Assembly (NCBI GenBank): GCA_027080545.1
Contig: JALWRV010000307.1
Coordinates: 1 to 15,062 of the forward strand
Source: Parvularculaceae bacterium
Lineage (GTDB): Bacteria > Pseudomonadota > Alphaproteobacteria > Caulobacterales > Parvularculaceae
Length of the DNA: 15,062 bases
Direction: 5' to 3'
Under the pieces are notes generated by a model, which ran no database searches, was not told where the DNA came from, and was given only the letters and a program-made list of their open reading frames with translations. Each line of letters starts with the position of its first letter. Positions within the stretch are counted from its first letter, which is position 1. This document shows positions 14,197-15,062 of the stretch, one piece after another. The translations under genes and the position numbers were made by a program.

Positions 14197-14604
14197 TTGA
14201 AACTTAGCCACTATATTTTGCTGCTTGTTGGCCTTGCCTATGGGGTCAATGGATTGGTGATGCTGTTTGCACCGCATTTTTGGTATCTCACCGTGCCCGG
14301 CATTGTCGAGATGGGGGATTATCATCGCCATCTCATTCGTGATGTGGGACTGATCTATTTGATTATGGGGGGCGGTTTTTTAGCTGTTGTCTCTATGGGG
14401 CGGGAACATCACAGCGCGCGGGAAATTGCCCTTTTTGCTTGTTTGTGGCCAAGCTTTCATGGGGTCTATCACATGGTGATATTTTTTGATCGTGGTATGC
14501 CGCTTGACACTATTGCTCTTACCAATTTCTTGCTGATTCAAATACCCGCATGGTTCAGCCTATGGGCCGCATGGTCATTGCCACGGCATAAATCTGGCGT
14601 CTGA
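14197..14604 (+). CDS. Small multi-pass membrane protein of unknown function
   Basis: This 135-residue protein, which I do not recognise, has about four hydrophobic segments: roughly residues 5-26, 48-67, 77-97 and 106-128. A charged, His-containing loop 'GDYHRHLIRD' lies between the first two. No ATG fits the N-terminal hydrophobic start. TTG at 14197 is preceded by AGAGG (14186-14190) with six-base spacing and gives 'MKLSHYILLLVG'. It starts 24 bases after the amidohydrolase homologue, so it is probably the third gene of that operon. Its stop lies two bases from the convergent HPr stop. Confidence 0.75.
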   Translation: MKLSHYILLLVGLAYGVNGLVMLFAPHFWYLTVPGIVEMGDYHRHLIRDVGLIYLIMGGGFLAVVSMGREHHSAREIALFACLWPSFHGVYHMVIFFDRGMPLDTIALTNFLLIQIPAWFSLWAAWSLPRHKSGV

Positions 14605-14606
14605 AA

Positions 14607-14888
14607 TCAGTTTTTTTCGCCGAAGCGATAATGGACCAGTTTGACCAGGCTATCCATGGCTTCGGCGGCTTGCCTGCCTTCGGTTTTAACCAGCAACTGG
14701 CTGCCTTGCCCGGCCCCGAGCGTTAACAGCCCCATAATGGATGTGCCGCCCACCTCAACCCCTTCATAGGTCACCGTCACGACCGCATCATAGGATTGCG
14801 CGATCGCGCAAAATTTGGCCGAAGCCCGGGCATGAAGGCCGCGCTCATTTTTAATGGTGACGGTTCTTAACAGGGGGCCTTGTTCCAA
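14607..14888 (-). CDS. HPr phosphocarrier protein (start uncertain)
   Basis: HPr carries phosphate in the phosphotransferase system; in alphaproteobacteria it usually serves a regulatory PTS with an EIIA-Man-like partner and HPr kinase. The phospho-accepting His is in 'GLHARASAKF', and the Ser46-like kinase site is in 'GGTSIMGLLTLGAG'. 'TIKNERGLHARA' is the typical N-terminal core. In this frame the only start is TTG at 14888-14886, just after an in-frame stop at 14894-14892. An ATG at 14899-14897 overlaps the upstream stop in classic ATGA fashion but is one frame off. One extra C in the run at 14873-14877 would join them as MSDPWNKAPLLRTVTIK. The annotated start is therefore provisional. Confidence 0.9.
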   Translation of the reverse strand: MEQGPLLRTVTIKNERGLHARASAKFCAIAQSYDAVVTVTYEGVEVGGTSIMGLLTLGAGQGSQLLVKTEGRQAAEAMDSLVKLVHYRFGEKN

Positions 14889-14895
14889 GGATCAC

Positions 14896-15062
14896 TCATC
14901 TCTTCTCGTTCGGCTCATCGTCAAGGGCTTGGTGAGGTTCTTTACCGGACAAAACCCACGAAGCGACATTGATATATTTGCGCCCCGCCTTGTACGCATC
15001 GCTAATAGCGGTTTCGAGATCGATGCTATGTCGATAAGGCTCCGGCGCTAGCTTGATCAGCA
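14896..15062 (-). CDS. EIIA-Man-like PTS protein, C-terminal end (partial)
   Basis: Only the last 54 codons are inside the window, ending in TGA at 14898-14896; the start lies beyond base 15062. The readable part 'DLETAISDAYKAGRKYINVA' followed by 'SWVLSG' resembles the C-terminal helix region of EIIA-Man domain proteins found directly upstream of HPr in alphaproteobacteria. A charged tail 'DDEPNEKR' follows. It would receive phosphate from HPr, and its phospho-histidine is near the N-terminus, outside the window. The assignment rests on this short segment and on the neighbour. Confidence 0.72.
   Translation of the reverse strand, partial: LIKLAPEPYRHSIDLETAISDAYKAGRKYINVASWVLSGKEPHQALDDEPNEKR

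Overview
The window looks like chromosomal DNA from an alphaproteobacterium. The pointers are an alphaproteobacterial-style RbfA, an HPr directly downstream of an EIIA-Man-like gene (the incomplete regulatory PTS common in this class), and periplasmic or lipoprotein amidohydrolases. The genus cannot be read from the sequence. No IS, phage, CRISPR, tRNA or rRNA signal was seen.

Region 1 (1-4969) is the 3' part of a respiratory nitrate reductase operon. It contains narG (5' end outside the window), narH, narJ and narI, each overlapping the next by four bases (ATGA), and it closes with a strong hairpin-plus-T terminator. The iron-sulfur cysteines of NarH and the four haem histidines of NarI are all present. 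Together the proteins form the quinol:nitrate oxidoreductase NarGHI plus its assembly chaperone NarJ.

Region 2 (5010-6475) is a monocistronic outer-membrane porin. It sits behind a near-perfect FNR/DNR-type box and ends in an excellent terminator. The position and box suggest expression with anaerobic respiration.

Region 3 (6592-8817) is an oligopeptidase B-type serine peptidase carrying a lipoprotein signal, with an intact Ser/Asp/His triad.

Region 4 (9013-11278) holds two ribosome/RNA maturation genes, rbfA and truB. They are separated by an unrecognised 145-residue protein and by two unusual non-coding stretches: three short tandem repeats (9550-9591), and a five-unit degenerate repeat/hairpin array just before truB (10146-10255).

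Region 5 (11399-14604) is a probable three-gene operon. It encodes a lipoprotein amidohydrolase with intact metal ligands, a translationally coupled exported amidohydrolase homologue that lacks the HxH motif, and a small membrane protein with a TTG start.

Region 6 (14607-15062, minus strand) is HPr and the C-terminal end of an EIIA-Man-like PTS protein. The HPr reading frame has no ATG. A single missing base in a C run would explain this, because it would restore an ATGA-coupled start.

The most notable points for follow-up are the HPr start anomaly, the active/degenerate amidohydrolase pair, the FNR-box porin beside nar, and the repeat/hairpin array ahead of truB.
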